Shown here: one piece after another, positions 26,881 through 36,601 of the stretch | Position numbering within the stretch: the stretch's first letter is position 1 | Layout: each line of letters begins with the position of its first letter | DNA from: Rhodoferax sp. | GTDB lineage: Bacteria > Pseudomonadota > Gammaproteobacteria > Burkholderiales > Burkholderiaceae_C | NCBI RefSeq assembly: GCF_013297935.1 | Contig: NZ_JAAFIX010000004.1 | Coordinates: 90,168-154,167, forward strand | Direction: 5' to 3' | Length of the DNA: 64,000 nt | Position numbers and translations under genes: made by a program | The notes under the pieces: model-generated | What the model saw: only the letters and a program-made list of their open reading frames with translations | The model's database searches: none | Told to the model about the DNA's origin: nothing

Positions 26881-27909
26881 ATGAAACGCACATTTTTGAC
26901 CTCCATTTTCCGGCTCGCGGTTGTGAGCGCAACCCTGGGCCCGGTAGCTTGGGTGCAGGCCCAAGGTGTCACACCGTCGGCCGAAGGCATCGTGGTGTAC
27001 AACGCGCAGCACGCCAGTTTGACCCAGGCTTGGGTCGATGCGTTCACCAAGGAAACCGGCATCAAAGTGACCTTGCGCCAAGGTGGTGACACCGAGCTGG
27101 GCAACCAATTGGTGCAAGAGGGCGCAGCGTCGCCTGCCGACGTGTTTTTGACAGAAAACTCGCCCGCCATGACGCTGGTGGACGGTGCCGGCTTGTTTGC
27201 GCCGCTGGACCCGGCCACCATCAGCCAAGTGGCGCCGAACTACCGCACCGCGCATGGCCGCTGGGTGGGTATTGCGGCTCGCAGCACCGTGTTTGTGTAC
27301 AAAAAGACCAAGTTCACGCCCGAGCAGTTGCCCAAGTCCCTGATGGATCTTGCCAAGCCTGAGTGGAAAGGTCGTTGGGCTGCATCACCCGCAGGTGCGG
27401 ACTTTCAGGCTATCGTGAGTGCCGTACTGGAACTCAAGGGCGAAGCCGCCACCTTGGCGTGGCTCAAGGGCATGAAGGAGAACGTGGTGCCATTCAAGGG
27501 CAACAGCATCGCCATGAAGGCCGTGAATGCGGGCCAGGTCGATGGCGCGGTGATTTACCACTATTACTACTACGGCGACATGGCCAAGACCGGTGAAAAC
27601 AGTGAGAAGGTGGGCCTGCACTACTTCCGCAACGAAGACCCGGGCGCTTTTGTCAGCATTTCGGGCGGTGGCGTGCTGGCCTCCAGCAAGCGCAAGCCCG
27701 AAGCGCAAGCCTTTTTGAAATGGATCACCGGCAAAGGTGGTCAGGAAATTTTGCGCACAGGCTCTTCCTTTGAATACGCCGTGGGCCAAGGCGCTGCCTC
27801 GCACCGCAGCCTGGTCCCGCTGGCTGACCTTAATGCTCCCAAAGTGGAGCCCGCCAAGCTCAATAGCAAAAAAGTGTCTGACCTGATGACCCAGGCCGGC
27901 ATCTTGTAA
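26881..27909 (+). CDS. fbpA: Ferric iron ABC transporter, periplasmic binding protein (FbpA/AfuA-like)
   Basis: 342 residues. The signal peptide ends near AWVQAQG. The mature chain begins [19 protein letters not shown], typical of the transferrin-like Fe(III)-binding family. The tyrosine cluster YHYYYYG near 221-227 supplies the iron ligands in this family. It is the first gene of a complete importer, followed after 10 bp by the permease gene. A possible Fur site lies upstream. Confidence 0.9.
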   Translation: MKRTFLTSIFRLAVVSATLGPVAWVQAQGVTPSAEGIVVYNAQHASLTQAWVDAFTKETGIKVTLRQGGDTELGNQLVQEGAASPADVFLTENSPAMTLVDGAGLFAPLDPATISQVAPNYRTAHGRWVGIAARSTVFVYKKTKFTPEQLPKSLMDLAKPEWKGRWAASPAGADFQAIVSAVLELKGEAATLAWLKGMKENVVPFKGNSIAMKAVNAGQVDGAVIYHYYYYGDMAKTGENSEKVGLHYFRNEDPGAFVSISGGGVLASSKRKPEAQAFLKWITGKGGQEILRTGSSFEYAVGQGAASHRSLVPLADLNAPKVEPAKLNSKKVSDLMTQAGIL

Positions 27910-27919
27910 GCCACGTCCC

Positions 27920-29488
27920 GTGACAACACTTGCGGTGCAGGTTCCTGCGCCCCCGGCCCGCTTAGCGCGCCGGGGGCGTTTGTCTTGGGTGGCCCTTGCG
28001 GCTTTGTGGGTGTCGGCGCTCTCGCTGTTGCCCTTGGGTTTTGTGGCCTGGGTGGCGGTGCAGAGCGGCTGGGATGTGGTGGCCGCACTCGTGTTCCGGC
28101 CCCGGGTCGGCGAGCTTTTGCTCAACACGGCTGCACTGGTCGCGCTGACCGTGCCCCTGTGCATTGGCTTGTCGTTGGCCCTTGCTTGGTTGACGGAGCG
28201 CTCTGATTTGCCCGGCGCGCGGGTGTGGTCGTGGATCGCCGCGGCACCCCTGGCCGTGCCGGCTTTTGTACACAGCTACGCCTGGATCAGCGTCGCCCCC
28301 GGCATGCACGGTTTGTGGGCCGCAGTGCTGATTTCGGTGGTGGCCTATTTCCCGTTTGTGTATTTGCCCATTGCCGCAGCACTGCGCCGCCTGGACCCGG
28401 CCATGGAAGATGCTGCCGCGTCTTTGGGCTTGAGTCCCTGGGCAGTTTTCTTGCGGGTGGTGTTGCCGCAGATGCGGCTGGCCATCTGGGGCGGGGCCTT
28501 GTTGGTCGGCCTGCACTTGTTGGCCGAATACGGGTTGTTTGTCACCATCCGGTTTGACACCTTCACGACCGCCATCGTCGACCAGTTCCAGAGCACCTAC
28601 AACGGCCCGGCCGCCAACATGCTCGCCGGCGTATTGGTGCTGTGCTGCTTTGGCTTGCTGGGGCTGGAGGCCGGTACCCGCGGGCGGGAACGCTACGCCC
28701 GGGTGGGCGCCGGCTCTGCCCGGCAGGTGCCGGTGCAAGCGCTGGGGCACTGGCGCCTATTGTGCGTGTTGCTGCCCGCGGTGACCGCTGTGCTTTCACT
28801 GGGTGTGCCCATGGCCACGCTGAGCCGCTGGCTCTGGGCCGGTGGCAGCGCGGTGTGGAACCTGCAAGAACTGGCACCCGCCGTCTGGCAAACGCTGTTG
28901 CTGGCGGGGCTGGGGGCTGCACTCACCACAGCTGCTGCGGTGCCCATGGCGTGGTTGTCGATCCGCGCTCCCGGCAAATTGCAGCGCTGGGTGGAGGGTG
29001 CCAACTACCTGGCGGGCGCCTTGCCCGGCATTGTGGTGGCGCTGGCCCTGGTGACCGTGACCGTGCGTGTGGCCCGCCCGCTGTACCAAACGGCGTTCAC
29101 CGTCATGCTGGCATATGCCCTTATGTTTTTGCCGCGCGCATTGGTCAGCCTGCGCGCCGGCATTGCCCAAGCGCCCATGGAGTTGGAGCAAGCCGCCCGC
29201 AGCCTCGGGCGCACACCGGCTCAAGCGCTGTGGCAAATCACCATGCGCCTGGCCGCACCCGGCGCGGCTTCGGGTTACGCCATGGTGTTTTTGGCGATCA
29301 CCACCGAGCTGACCGCCACGCTGCTGCTGTCACCCAACGGCACCCAAACATTGGCAACCGCCTTCTGGTCGCACAGTTCAGAAATTGATTACGCAGGCGC
29401 GGCTCCCTACGCCTTGCTGATGGTGCTCTTGTCGCTACCGCTGACCTGGCTTCTGTATCTCCAATCCCGACGCATTGCTGGACGATGA
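27920..29488 (+). CDS. fbpB: Ferric iron ABC transporter, fused permease (FbpB-like)
   Basis: 522 residues from GTG 27920, with about 12 predicted helices in two homologous halves. Each half has an EAA-type loop ([19 protein letters not shown] and [18 protein letters not shown]) that contacts the ATPase. This fused-permease design is the FbpB/SfuB type. It overlaps the ATPase gene by 4 bp. Confidence 0.92.
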   Translation: MTTLAVQVPAPPARLARRGRLSWVALAALWVSALSLLPLGFVAWVAVQSGWDVVAALVFRPRVGELLLNTAALVALTVPLCIGLSLALAWLTERSDLPGARVWSWIAAAPLAVPAFVHSYAWISVAPGMHGLWAAVLISVVAYFPFVYLPIAAALRRLDPAMEDAAASLGLSPWAVFLRVVLPQMRLAIWGGALLVGLHLLAEYGLFVTIRFDTFTTAIVDQFQSTYNGPAANMLAGVLVLCCFGLLGLEAGTRGRERYARVGAGSARQVPVQALGHWRLLCVLLPAVTAVLSLGVPMATLSRWLWAGGSAVWNLQELAPAVWQTLLLAGLGAALTTAAAVPMAWLSIRAPGKLQRWVEGANYLAGALPGIVVALALVTVTVRVARPLYQTAFTVMLAYALMFLPRALVSLRAGIAQAPMELEQAARSLGRTPAQALWQITMRLAAPGAASGYAMVFLAITTELTATLLLSPNGTQTLATAFWSHSSEIDYAGAAPYALLMVLLSLPLTWLLYLQSRRIAGR

Positions 29489-30552
29489 CTACTCTTGAAC
29501 TGCACGGCGTGCACAAATCGTATGGCGCCGTTACAGCGCTCCATGGCATTCACCTGAGCGTGGCCCGTGGCAGCCGAACGGCTATCGTGGGCCCGTCGGG
29601 CTCCGGCAAAACCAGTTTGCTCCGCATCATTGCCGGGTTCGAGGCGCCGGACGCCGGCCGCGTGGTGCTGCAGGGTACGGTGCTGGCAGATGGCCCCTCC
29701 ATCGTGCCGGCGCACCGCCGCGGAATCGGCTATGTGCCGCAAGACGGGGCGCTGTTTCCCCACCTGAGCGTGGCAGACAACGTCGGCTTCGGGCTGGATC
29801 GCCACGCGCCCGACCGCAGCCAGCGGATCGGCGAACTCATGGACATGGTGTCGCTCGACCGCGCGATGCTGCAACGCCGCCCGCACGAACTCTCCGGCGG
29901 CCAGCAACAGCGCGTGGCACTGGCCCGGGCCTTGGCGCAGCGGCCCCAGCTCATGCTGTTGGACGAGCCCTTTTCGGCGCTGGACACAGGTTTGCGCGCT
30001 GCCACCCGCAAGGCCGTGGCCCAACTGCTGCAGGCCGCTGGCATCACCACCATTCTGGTCACCCATGACCAGGCCGAAGCACTGTCATTTGCCGACCAGG
30101 TTGCCGTGATGCGCGGTGGCCGGTTGGCGCAAACTGGGTCCCCGCTGGAGGTGTATCTCCGGCCCAACGACCCGGTCACCGCTACCTTTTTGGGCGAGGC
30201 CGTGGTGCTACCGGCCCGCTTGTCGCAGGGCTGGGCCGAGTGCGCGCTGGGGAAATTGCCTACTGGCGATAGCACCCGCAGCGGGGACGGGCTCGTGCTC
30301 CTGCGCCCGGAGCAGTTGCAGGTCGTGCCTTTGTCCGGTGTAGCGGCTCCGGCAGAGGGCCACCCTGTGTGTGCCGGCACGGTGGTGGAGGCCGACTTTT
30401 GCGGTGCGGTGTGTGAGCTCTCGGTGCGTCTGGACGAAGCCTCGGGCGGTGCGCTGGTTCACGTTCACAGCGCCGGGCTGGACGCGCCCTCTGCGGGCGC
30501 GCGCGTCGCGGTGTCGGCGCGGGGCTCGGCCCATGTGTTTCCCGCATCCTGA
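29485..30552 (+). CDS. fbpC: Ferric iron ABC transporter, ATP-binding protein (FbpC-like)
   Basis: 355 residues with Walker [11 protein letters not shown]-loop [12 protein letters not shown], signature [15 protein letters not shown], Walker [13 protein letters not shown] and the H-loop [10 protein letters not shown]-terminal TOBE-like regulatory domain covers about 240-355. ATG overlaps the permease stop (ATGA), so the subunits are made together. Confidence 0.92.
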   Translation: MTTLELHGVHKSYGAVTALHGIHLSVARGSRTAIVGPSGSGKTSLLRIIAGFEAPDAGRVVLQGTVLADGPSIVPAHRRGIGYVPQDGALFPHLSVADNVGFGLDRHAPDRSQRIGELMDMVSLDRAMLQRRPHELSGGQQQRVALARALAQRPQLMLLDEPFSALDTGLRAATRKAVAQLLQAAGITTILVTHDQAEALSFADQVAVMRGGRLAQTGSPLEVYLRPNDPVTATFLGEAVVLPARLSQGWAECALGKLPTGDSTRSGDGLVLLRPEQLQVVPLSGVAAPAEGHPVCAGTVVEADFCGAVCELSVRLDEASGGALVHVHSAGLDAPSAGARVAVSARGSAHVFPAS

Positions 30553-30632
30553 AAACGCCCAGTAACAAGCCCGTAACAGCAGGGGGGTGTTGCGGGGTAG
30601 TATCTGCGCGCCGTTTTAAGGATTGTTTAATC

Positions 30633-31001
30633 ATGCAGACTACCTTGCGAACCGAGACGATTGAGCGCACCGAGCGACCCTGGGGTTGGTATGAAACCAT
30701 CTCGGAGGTGCCGGGCAACAAGATCAAGCGTATCGGGGTGCACCCCGGACAGCAGCTCAGTTTGCAAAAGCACCACCAGCGCGCTGAGCACTGGGTGGTG
30801 ACCACCGGCACCGCACGCGTCACACTGGATGACCGCCAGTTCGACCTGCAGCCGGGGGAGTATTGCGACATTGCCATCGGCCAAGTGCACCGGCTGGCCA
30901 ACCTGACCGACGGCCCGGTTGAAATTGTGGAAGTACAGTTCGGCAGTTATCTGGGCGAGGACGATATCGTCCGCCTGCAAGACGACTACGGCCGCAACTG
31001 A
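30633..31001 (+). CDS. Cupin, mannose-6-phosphate isomerase type II-like
   Basis: 122 residues forming a single cupin like the C-terminal isomerase half of type II mannose-1-P guanylyltransferase/PMI enzymes. The metal-binding motif HPGQQLSLQKHHQRAEHW and IGQVHRLAN are present. The nucleotidyltransferase half is absent. It might isomerise mannose-6-P and fructose-6-P. It is followed after 45 bp by a ROK kinase and then a sugar ABC importer, which supports a sugar-entry role. Confidence 0.8.
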   Translation: MQTTLRTETIERTERPWGWYETISEVPGNKIKRIGVHPGQQLSLQKHHQRAEHWVVTTGTARVTLDDRQFDLQPGEYCDIAIGQVHRLANLTDGPVEIVEVQFGSYLGEDDIVRLQDDYGRN

Positions 31002-31046
31002 GTTGACCACCCCCTGTTTATTCCCAGAATTGAGAGCGAGCGCACC

Positions 31047-32027
31047 ATGGCTTTGACCCACGACATTGAATTGAACATCGCACCCGGCAGCAAGCCGGTC
31101 GCTTGCGTAGACATTGGCGGCACCAAGGTGGCGGTCAACATTGCCGACGCCGCCGGCGTGCGGGGCAAGGTCTCCGAGCCCACCGCCAAAGAAGGCAACA
31201 ACGACGCGCTGGCGCGCCAGATCATCCGCATGGTGGGCGAGAGCTGCGCCTTGGCCGGGGTGGCGGTGGCCGACATTGCGGCTGTGGGCGTAGCCACCTG
31301 CGGGCCTTTTGTGATCAATGGCGGCATGGTCGAGCTGGCCGGCCCCAATATTTGTGGCGGTTTGGCCGGCAAAGCCCGTGGTTTGCCCAACGACTGGGTC
31401 ACCGCGCTGCTGGAAGCGCCGCTTAAAGCCGCATTTCCCAATGTGCGCGTCGAAAACGATGGCGTGGGCGCGCTGGAGGCCGAGCGCCGCTGGGGTGCGC
31501 TGCAGGGCGTGGCTAACTGCGCCTACGTGACCTGGAGCACCGGCATCGGCATGGGCTTGTGCGTGGATGGCCACATTTTGCGCGGCAAAAACGGCAATGC
31601 AGGGCACGCCGGCCACACCTTTGTGACCAGCAACGACGACGCCTTGTGCGGCTGCGGCAATGTGGGCGATGTGGAGGGGCTGGTTGCGGGCAACGCAATT
31701 CCGCGCCGCTTCGGAGCGCAGGGTTTTGCCGATGCTGCTACTCTTTTTATAGCTGCTCGCGCAGGGAACGCGGGGGCTGAGGCCATTATTGATGACTTAT
31801 GTCACGTGATGGGGCGCACGCTCTACAACATGGTGGCCACGCTCGATTTGCAGCGCATCAGCATCGGCGGCAGTGTGTTCTGGCACAACCGCGACTACCT
31901 GCTGCCCAAGTTGCAAGCCGCCCTCAAGGGCAAGCTGCCGGCGCTGACCGATGGCGTGGAAATCGTGCCCGCAGGCCTGGGCGAAAAGGTGGGCGACTAC
32001 GCTGCTTTGGCGTTGGTGGTGGGCTGA
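31047..32027 (+). CDS. ROK family sugar kinase
   Basis: 326 residues. The ATP site DIGGTKVAVNIADAAG is at the N-terminus, VENDGVGALEAER holds the catalytic Asp region, and the ROK zinc-type motif reads GHAGH then CGCGNVGDVEGLVAG (one usual Cys is Asp here). The sugar could be glucose, mannose, fructose or an amino sugar; the PMI-like cupin upstream favours mannose or fructose. Residues 231-250 (LFIAARAGNAGAEA) come from copy E of the dispersed repeat. Confidence 0.85.
   Translation: MALTHDIELNIAPGSKPVACVDIGGTKVAVNIADAAGVRGKVSEPTAKEGNNDALARQIIRMVGESCALAGVAVADIAAVGVATCGPFVINGGMVELAGPNICGGLAGKARGLPNDWVTALLEAPLKAAFPNVRVENDGVGALEAERRWGALQGVANCAYVTWSTGIGMGLCVDGHILRGKNGNAGHAGHTFVTSNDDALCGCGNVGDVEGLVAGNAIPRRFGAQGFADAATLFIAARAGNAGAEAIIDDLCHVMGRTLYNMVATLDLQRISIGGSVFWHNRDYLLPKLQAALKGKLPALTDGVEIVPAGLGEKVGDYAALALVVG
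31737..31798 (+). repeat. Dispersed AGCTGCTCGCGCA repeat, copy E (inside the ROK kinase gene)
   Basis: GCTACTCTTTTTATAGCTGC, then TCGCGCA, then GCGGGGGCTGAGGCC. Same orientation and frame as the host gene, giving IAARAGNAGAEA. Confidence 0.8.
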
Positions 32028-32085
32028 GAACTAAATCAACACAACTTATCTAGTCGCGGTTAGGGAAACTCCTAGTAGTTTGGCG

Positions 32086-32143
32086 TTAAAAATTAATTAA
32101 AAATTAATTAATTCAAGTGGACATGGTGTTCGTTTGAATTCAA
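32086..32143 (+). promoter_or_regulatory. A-tract repeat and TTGAATTCAA palindrome upstream of the sugar-binding protein gene
   Basis: AAAAATTAATT is repeated directly (32088-32098 and 32099-32109) with an 11-bp period, followed by a further AATT. A perfect palindrome TTGAATTCAA lies at 32134-32143. The first could bend DNA or act as an UP element; the second could be a regulator site. This 174-bp gap must hold the promoter of the sugar importer. Confidence 0.35.
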
Positions 32144-32201
32144 CGTTGCTTTCGGTCCCGGGCACACGGGGTCGGACAGACAAACTTTATTTGGAGACAA
32201 G

Positions 32202-33452
32202 ATGTTGAAGCTTTCTAAACTCGCCACCGCAGTGGCACTCGTGGTTGCTGGTTCGGCCGCTGTGGCTGGTGAAGTGGAAGTCCTGCACTACTGGACATCC
32301 GGCGGCGAAGCCAAGTCTGTGGCTGAACTGAAGAAGATCATGCAAGGCAAGGGCCACACATGGAAAGACTTCGCAGTCGCTGGCGGCGGCGGCGATAACG
32401 CAGCTACCGTGCTGAAGAGCCGTGTCGTGAGCGGCAACCCTCCTGCAGCTGCCCAGATCAAGGGTCCAGCTATCCAGGAATGGGCTTCTGAAGGCGTGTT
32501 GGCTAACCTCGACGCAACTGCCAAGGCCGAAAAGTGGGACGAGCTGCTGCCTAAGGTGGTGGCTGACGTCATGAAGTACAAAGGCAACTACGTTGCTGCT
32601 CCCGTGAACGTGCACCGCGTGAACTGGATGTGGGCTAACGCCGCTGTGCTGAAAAAAGCTGGCGTGACCTCCACTCCCAAGACATGGGACGAGTTCTTTG
32701 CTGCTGCTGAAAAAGTTAAAAAGGCTGGCCTGATTCCCGTGGCACACGGTGGCCAGAACTGGCAAGACTTCACCACCTTTGAGTCCGTGGCTCTGGGCGT
32801 GGGCGGTACCAAGTTCTACAACGACGCTTTGATCAAGCTCGACGAAAAGGCTTTGACCAGCGCCACCATGACCAAGGTCCTGGAAACATTCCGCAAGGTC
32901 AAGGGCTACACCGACGCAGCCGCTCCTGGCCGCGACTGGAACCTGGCCACTGCCATGGTGATCCAAGAGAAGGCCGCTTTCCAGTTCATGGGTGACTGGG
33001 CCAAGGGCGAGTTCTCTGCTGCTGGCAAGGTGCCCGGCAAAGACTACGTTTGCGCGGCTGCTCCCGGCACCGGCAATGCGTACACCTTCAACGTGGACTC
33101 GTTTGCTATGTACAAGCTGAAAGACGCCGGCGCCCAAAAGGCCCAGGCTGATCTGGCTGCTTCCATCATGGGCACCGAGTTCCAGGAAGTGTTCAACCTG
33201 AACAAGGGCTCTATCCCTGTTCGTTTGAACATGAAGATGGACAAGTTTGACGACTGCGCCAAGACTTCCGCCAAGGACTTTGTGGACACCGCCAAAACCG
33301 GTGGCTTGGTTCCTTCCGTTGCTCACGGCATGGCCATCAAGCCAGCTGCTGAAGGCGCGATCAAGGATGCCGTGTCCCAGTTCTGGAACGACGACAAGAT
33401 CTCCGTTGCTGACGGCGTGAAGAACATCGCCAAGGCCGCTGCTACCAAGTAA
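32202..33452 (+). CDS. Carbohydrate ABC transporter substrate-binding protein 1 (GtsA-like)
   Basis: 416 residues. The signal peptide (LATAVALVVAGSAAVA) is followed by EVEVLHYWTSGGEAKSV, characteristic of glucose/mannose-type family-1 binding proteins. Strong use of GCT, GTT and AAG codons sets it apart from its GC3-rich neighbours and points to high expression. It is the first gene of the importer cassette and is separated from a close paralogue by a strong hairpin. Glucose is a guess from family resemblance. Confidence 0.9.
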   Translation: MLKLSKLATAVALVVAGSAAVAGEVEVLHYWTSGGEAKSVAELKKIMQGKGHTWKDFAVAGGGGDNAATVLKSRVVSGNPPAAAQIKGPAIQEWASEGVLANLDATAKAEKWDELLPKVVADVMKYKGNYVAAPVNVHRVNWMWANAAVLKKAGVTSTPKTWDEFFAAAEKVKKAGLIPVAHGGQNWQDFTTFESVALGVGGTKFYNDALIKLDEKALTSATMTKVLETFRKVKGYTDAAAPGRDWNLATAMVIQEKAAFQFMGDWAKGEFSAAGKVPGKDYVCAAAPGTGNAYTFNVDSFAMYKLKDAGAQKAQADLAASIMGTEFQEVFNLNKGSIPVRLNMKMDKFDDCAKTSAKDFVDTAKTGGLVPSVAHGMAIKPAAEGAIKDAVSQFWNDDKISVADGVKNIAKAAATK

Positions 33453-33487
33453 GCCCTGGCCGGTGCCAGCAGGCACCGTGCACCTTC

Positions 33488-33523
33488 AATAGCCCTATCC
33501 CTGCCCGCAGGGGTAGGGCTATT
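33488..33523 (+). other. Intercistronic hairpin between the two binding-protein genes
   Basis: AATAGCCCTATCCCTG pairs with CAGGGGTAGGGCTATT over 16 bp with one G-T pair and a 4-nt loop, 35 bp after the first binding-protein stop. There is no real T-tract. It could terminate part of the transcripts or protect the binding-protein mRNA 3' end, giving excess binding protein over permease. Confidence 0.7.
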
Positions 33524-33553
33524 TCAAATCACGTGTTCTTCAGGTTTCTTCCC

Positions 33554-34816
33554 ATGTCACTCACAACTTTCGCCCGACGGGTAGCCGCTGTATGTGCACT
33601 GTGCGCAGGCGCGAGCACGTACGCCGGAGAAGTGGAAGTGCTGCACTACTGGACGTCCGGTGGCGAAGCCAAATCGGTTGCTGAGCTGAAAGACATGATG
33701 GGCAAACGTGGCCACACCTGGCGGGACTTCACCGTGAGCGGTGGTGGTGGCCAGAACGCCATGGCCGTGCTAAAGCAGCGTGTGCTGGCGGGCAATGCCC
33801 CCGCGGCTGCCAATATCAAAGGCCCGGCCATTCAAGAGTGGGCGGAACTCGGGGCTTTGACCAGCCTAGACGCGATGGCGTCCTTTGAGAAGTGGGATGA
33901 CACCCTCCCCAAGGTCGTTGCAGACCAAATGAAATACAAGGGCCGCTACGTGGCCGTCCCGGTGAATGTGCACCGGGTGAACTGGTTGTGGGCCAACTCC
34001 GCCGTGCTTAAAAAAGCAGGCGTTGCAACGTTACCCAAAACCTATGACGAGTTTTTTGCCGCTGCCGACAAAATCAAGGCCGCCGGCCTGATTCCCTTGG
34101 CCCACGGTGGCCAGGACTGGCAGGACTTTACGGTGTTTGAGTCCGTCGTTTTGGGCGTGGGCGGTGCTGCCCTGTATGACAAAGCGCTGGTGAAGCTGGA
34201 CCGCGCCGCCATCAACAGCGAAGAAATGAAAAAGGCGCTGGAAATCTTCCGCCGCCTCAAGAGCTACACCGACCCCGCCTCCAGCGGCCGGGACTGGAAT
34301 GTCACCACCGACCTGGTCATCCAAGGCAAAGCCGGCTTTCAGTTCATGGGCGACTGGGCCAAAGGCGAGTTTCTGGCGGCGGGCCAAACACCGGGCAAAG
34401 AGTTCAGCTGCTCGGCCGCACCAGGCACTGCTAACGCCTACACCTTCAATGTGGACTCTTTCGCCATGTTCCAGCTCAAGAGCTGGGAGGCGCAAAAAGC
34501 CCAGGGCTACCTGGCCTACCTGCTCATGGGCAAAGAGTTCCAGGAAAAGTTCAACCTGCGCAAGGGCTCTATTCCGGTCCGCTTGGGCATGAACATGGAC
34601 AAGTTTGACGACTGCGCCAAGACCTCCAGCAAAGACTTTGTAGCCACCTCCGCGGCCGGCTCACTGGTCCCGTCTGTGGCGCACGGCATGGCGCTGCCAT
34701 CGTCGCAGCAAGCCGCCATGCGCGCTGCGGTGAGCGAGTTCTGGAACAACGACAAGCTGAGCGTGAGCGAAGCGGTCGCCAAATTGGTCGCTGTCAGCGC
34801 ACCGAAGCAAAAGTAA
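33554..34816 (+). CDS. Carbohydrate ABC transporter substrate-binding protein 2 (tandem paralogue)
   Basis: 420 residues from ATG 33554 (a GTG at 33533 is possible). A signal peptide is followed by the same EVEVLHYWTSGGEAKSV start and close similarity to the gene upstream all along its length, for example PVNVHRVNW and FQFMGDWAKGEF. It keeps the normal GC-rich codon use of the window, unlike paralogue 1. It lies 5 bp before the first permease gene. It may bind a different sugar or be a low-expressed back-up. Confidence 0.9.
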   Translation: MSLTTFARRVAAVCALCAGASTYAGEVEVLHYWTSGGEAKSVAELKDMMGKRGHTWRDFTVSGGGGQNAMAVLKQRVLAGNAPAAANIKGPAIQEWAELGALTSLDAMASFEKWDDTLPKVVADQMKYKGRYVAVPVNVHRVNWLWANSAVLKKAGVATLPKTYDEFFAAADKIKAAGLIPLAHGGQDWQDFTVFESVVLGVGGAALYDKALVKLDRAAINSEEMKKALEIFRRLKSYTDPASSGRDWNVTTDLVIQGKAGFQFMGDWAKGEFLAAGQTPGKEFSCSAAPGTANAYTFNVDSFAMFQLKSWEAQKAQGYLAYLLMGKEFQEKFNLRKGSIPVRLGMNMDKFDDCAKTSSKDFVATSAAGSLVPSVAHGMALPSSQQAAMRAAVSEFWNNDKLSVSEAVAKLVAVSAPKQK

Positions 34817-34821
34817 GACTT

Positions 34822-35700
34822 ATGAAAACCATAGAAAACATCCTCCCCAAGCTGGTGATTGCCCCGGGCTTCGTGCTCGGCTTTGCCTTCATTTACGGAT
34901 TCATGATCTGGAACGGCATCCTGTCGGTCACCGGCTCGCGCATGCTGCCCAACTACGACGAGTTCGTGGGCCTGGAGCAGTATGTGCGCCTCTGGGAAAT
35001 GGACCGCTGGTACGTGGCCTTGAAAAACCTGGGCATCTTCAGCGTGTTGTACGTGGGTGGCTCCATGGCGCTGGGCATGGGCTTGGCCATTTTTTTGGAC
35101 CAAAAAATTCGCGCTGAAGGCGTGTTGCGCACCATCTACCTGTACCCCATGGCCTTGTCGTTCATCGTGACCGGCACCGCGTGGAAATGGATTTTGAACC
35201 CCAGCCTCGGCCTGGAAAAACTCATGCACGACTTTGGCTGGACCAGCTTCAGCTTCGACTGGCTGGTGCAGTCCGACACCGCCATTTATTGCGTGGTGAT
35301 TGCCGGCATCTGGCAGTCCGCAGGCTTTGCCATGGCCTTGTCGCTGGCCGGTCTGCGCGGCATTGACGACAGCATCATCAAAGCCGCCCAGATCGACGGC
35401 GCATCGCTGCCCCGCATCTACTGGCGCATCATTCTTCCTATCTTGCGCCCCGTGGTGTTTTCTACCGTGCTGGTGTTGTCGCACCTGTCTATCAAGAGCT
35501 TTGACTTGGTCATGGCGCTTACCTCCGGCGGCCCCGGCTACGCGTCGGACGTGCCTGCCACCTTCATGTACGTGATGAGCTTTACCCGTGGCCAGATCGG
35601 CCTGGGCGCCGCCAGCGCCACCATGATGCTGGTGTTTGTGGCCGCGCTGGTGGTGCCCTACCTGTACAGCGAACTGCGCACCAAACCCCACGACCGTTAA
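34822..35700 (+). CDS. Carbohydrate ABC transporter permease 1 (MalF/GtsB-like)
   Basis: 292 residues with six predicted helices. The EAA loop AAQIDGASLPRIYWRIILPIL is the ATPase contact site. It forms the membrane channel with the second permease. Its last codons and stop are part of a short tandem repeat that runs into the gap before the next gene. Confidence 0.93.
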   Translation: MKTIENILPKLVIAPGFVLGFAFIYGFMIWNGILSVTGSRMLPNYDEFVGLEQYVRLWEMDRWYVALKNLGIFSVLYVGGSMALGMGLAIFLDQKIRAEGVLRTIYLYPMALSFIVTGTAWKWILNPSLGLEKLMHDFGWTSFSFDWLVQSDTAIYCVVIAGIWQSAGFAMALSLAGLRGIDDSIIKAAQIDGASLPRIYWRIILPILRPVVFSTVLVLSHLSIKSFDLVMALTSGGPGYASDVPATFMYVMSFTRGQIGLGAASATMMLVFVAALVVPYLYSELRTKPHDR

Positions 35701-35739
35701 TCCACGACCGTTACCCACGACCGTCCTCCACGATCGCAC
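35688..35739 (+). repeat. Tandem repeat of CCACGACCGTTA, four copies
   Basis: CCACGACCGTTA (35688), CCACGACCGTTA (35702), CCACGACCGTCC (35715) and CCACGATCGCAC (35728) lie at 13-14 bp periods. They span the permease stop codon and the 42-bp gap. This looks like replication slippage that lengthened the intergenic spacer. Confidence 0.8.
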
Positions 35740-35742
35740 CTT

Positions 35743-36597
35743 ATGCTGACCAAAAACCTACCCCGCATCCTGATCTACGCCACGCTGCTGCTGGCCGCCT
35801 TCTTCTTTTTGGCGCCGCTGTACGTGATGTTGGCCACCTCGTTCAAAGACGCCGAGCAAATCCGCTCCGGCAACTTGCTGAGCCTGCCCACCTCGCTCAA
35901 CTTTGACGCCTGGTCTGCCGCCTGGTCCACCGCCTGCACAGGTGTGGACTGCCGCGGTCTGCAACCCTTCTTCACCAACTCCATCATCATGGCCGTGCCT
36001 GCGGTGTTGATCTCTACCGCCTGGGGCGCGATCAACGGCTACGTGCTCAGCATGTGGAAGTTCAAGGGCAGCGAAGTGCTGTTCGGCTTCATGCTGTTTG
36101 GCGTGTTCATGCCCTTCCAGGTAGTGTTGTTGCCCATGAGTCAAGTACTCGGCTTTTTGGGCTTGTCCAGTTCGCTGGGTGGCCTGATTCTGGTGCACTG
36201 CATTGCAGGTTTGGCAGGCACCACGCTGTTTTTCCGCAACTACTACACCGCCATTCCCCGTGAGCTGGTGAATGCAGCGCGCATTGACGGTGCCGGCTTC
36301 TGGCGCATTTTCTTCCGCATCGTGGTGCCCATGTCGACCCCGATTTTGATGGTGACGCTCATCTGGCAATTCACCAACATCTGGAACGACTTCCTGTTCG
36401 GCGTGGCCTTCAGCGGTGCAGACAGCAAGCCCATCACCGTGGGCCTGAATAACATGGCCAACACCTCCAGCAGTGTCAAAAGCTACAACGTCGACATGGC
36501 TGCCGCCGTGATCGCCGGTCTCCCCACCATGCTGGTCTATGTGCTGGCAGGTCAATATTTTGTGAAAGGTCTCACCGCTGGCGCGGTGAAAGGATAA
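35743..36597 (+). CDS. Carbohydrate ABC transporter permease 2 (MalG/GtsC-like)
   Basis: 284 residues with six predicted helices and the EAA loop NAARIDGAGFWRIFFRIVVPM. It pairs with the preceding permease. An extra loop with two cysteines (CTGVDCRG, near 66-73) lies in the first periplasmic segment. The ATPase gene begins 4 bp later. Confidence 0.93.
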   Translation: MLTKNLPRILIYATLLLAAFFFLAPLYVMLATSFKDAEQIRSGNLLSLPTSLNFDAWSAAWSTACTGVDCRGLQPFFTNSIIMAVPAVLISTAWGAINGYVLSMWKFKGSEVLFGFMLFGVFMPFQVVLLPMSQVLGFLGLSSSLGGLILVHCIAGLAGTTLFFRNYYTAIPRELVNAARIDGAGFWRIFFRIVVPMSTPILMVTLIWQFTNIWNDFLFGVAFSGADSKPITVGLNNMANTSSSVKSYNVDMAAAVIAGLPTMLVYVLAGQYFVKGLTAGAVKG

Positions 36598-36601
36598 AAA
36601 A

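Noticed and set aside
32187..33476. A 429-codon minus-strand frame opposite the first sugar-binding protein gene
   Set aside because: It results from the biased codon use of the highly expressed binding-protein gene; no ribosome site or family motif.
35688..35739. Tandem repeat considered as a CRISPR remnant
   Set aside because: Units of 12 bp separated by 1-2 bp have no spacers, and no cas genes are near.
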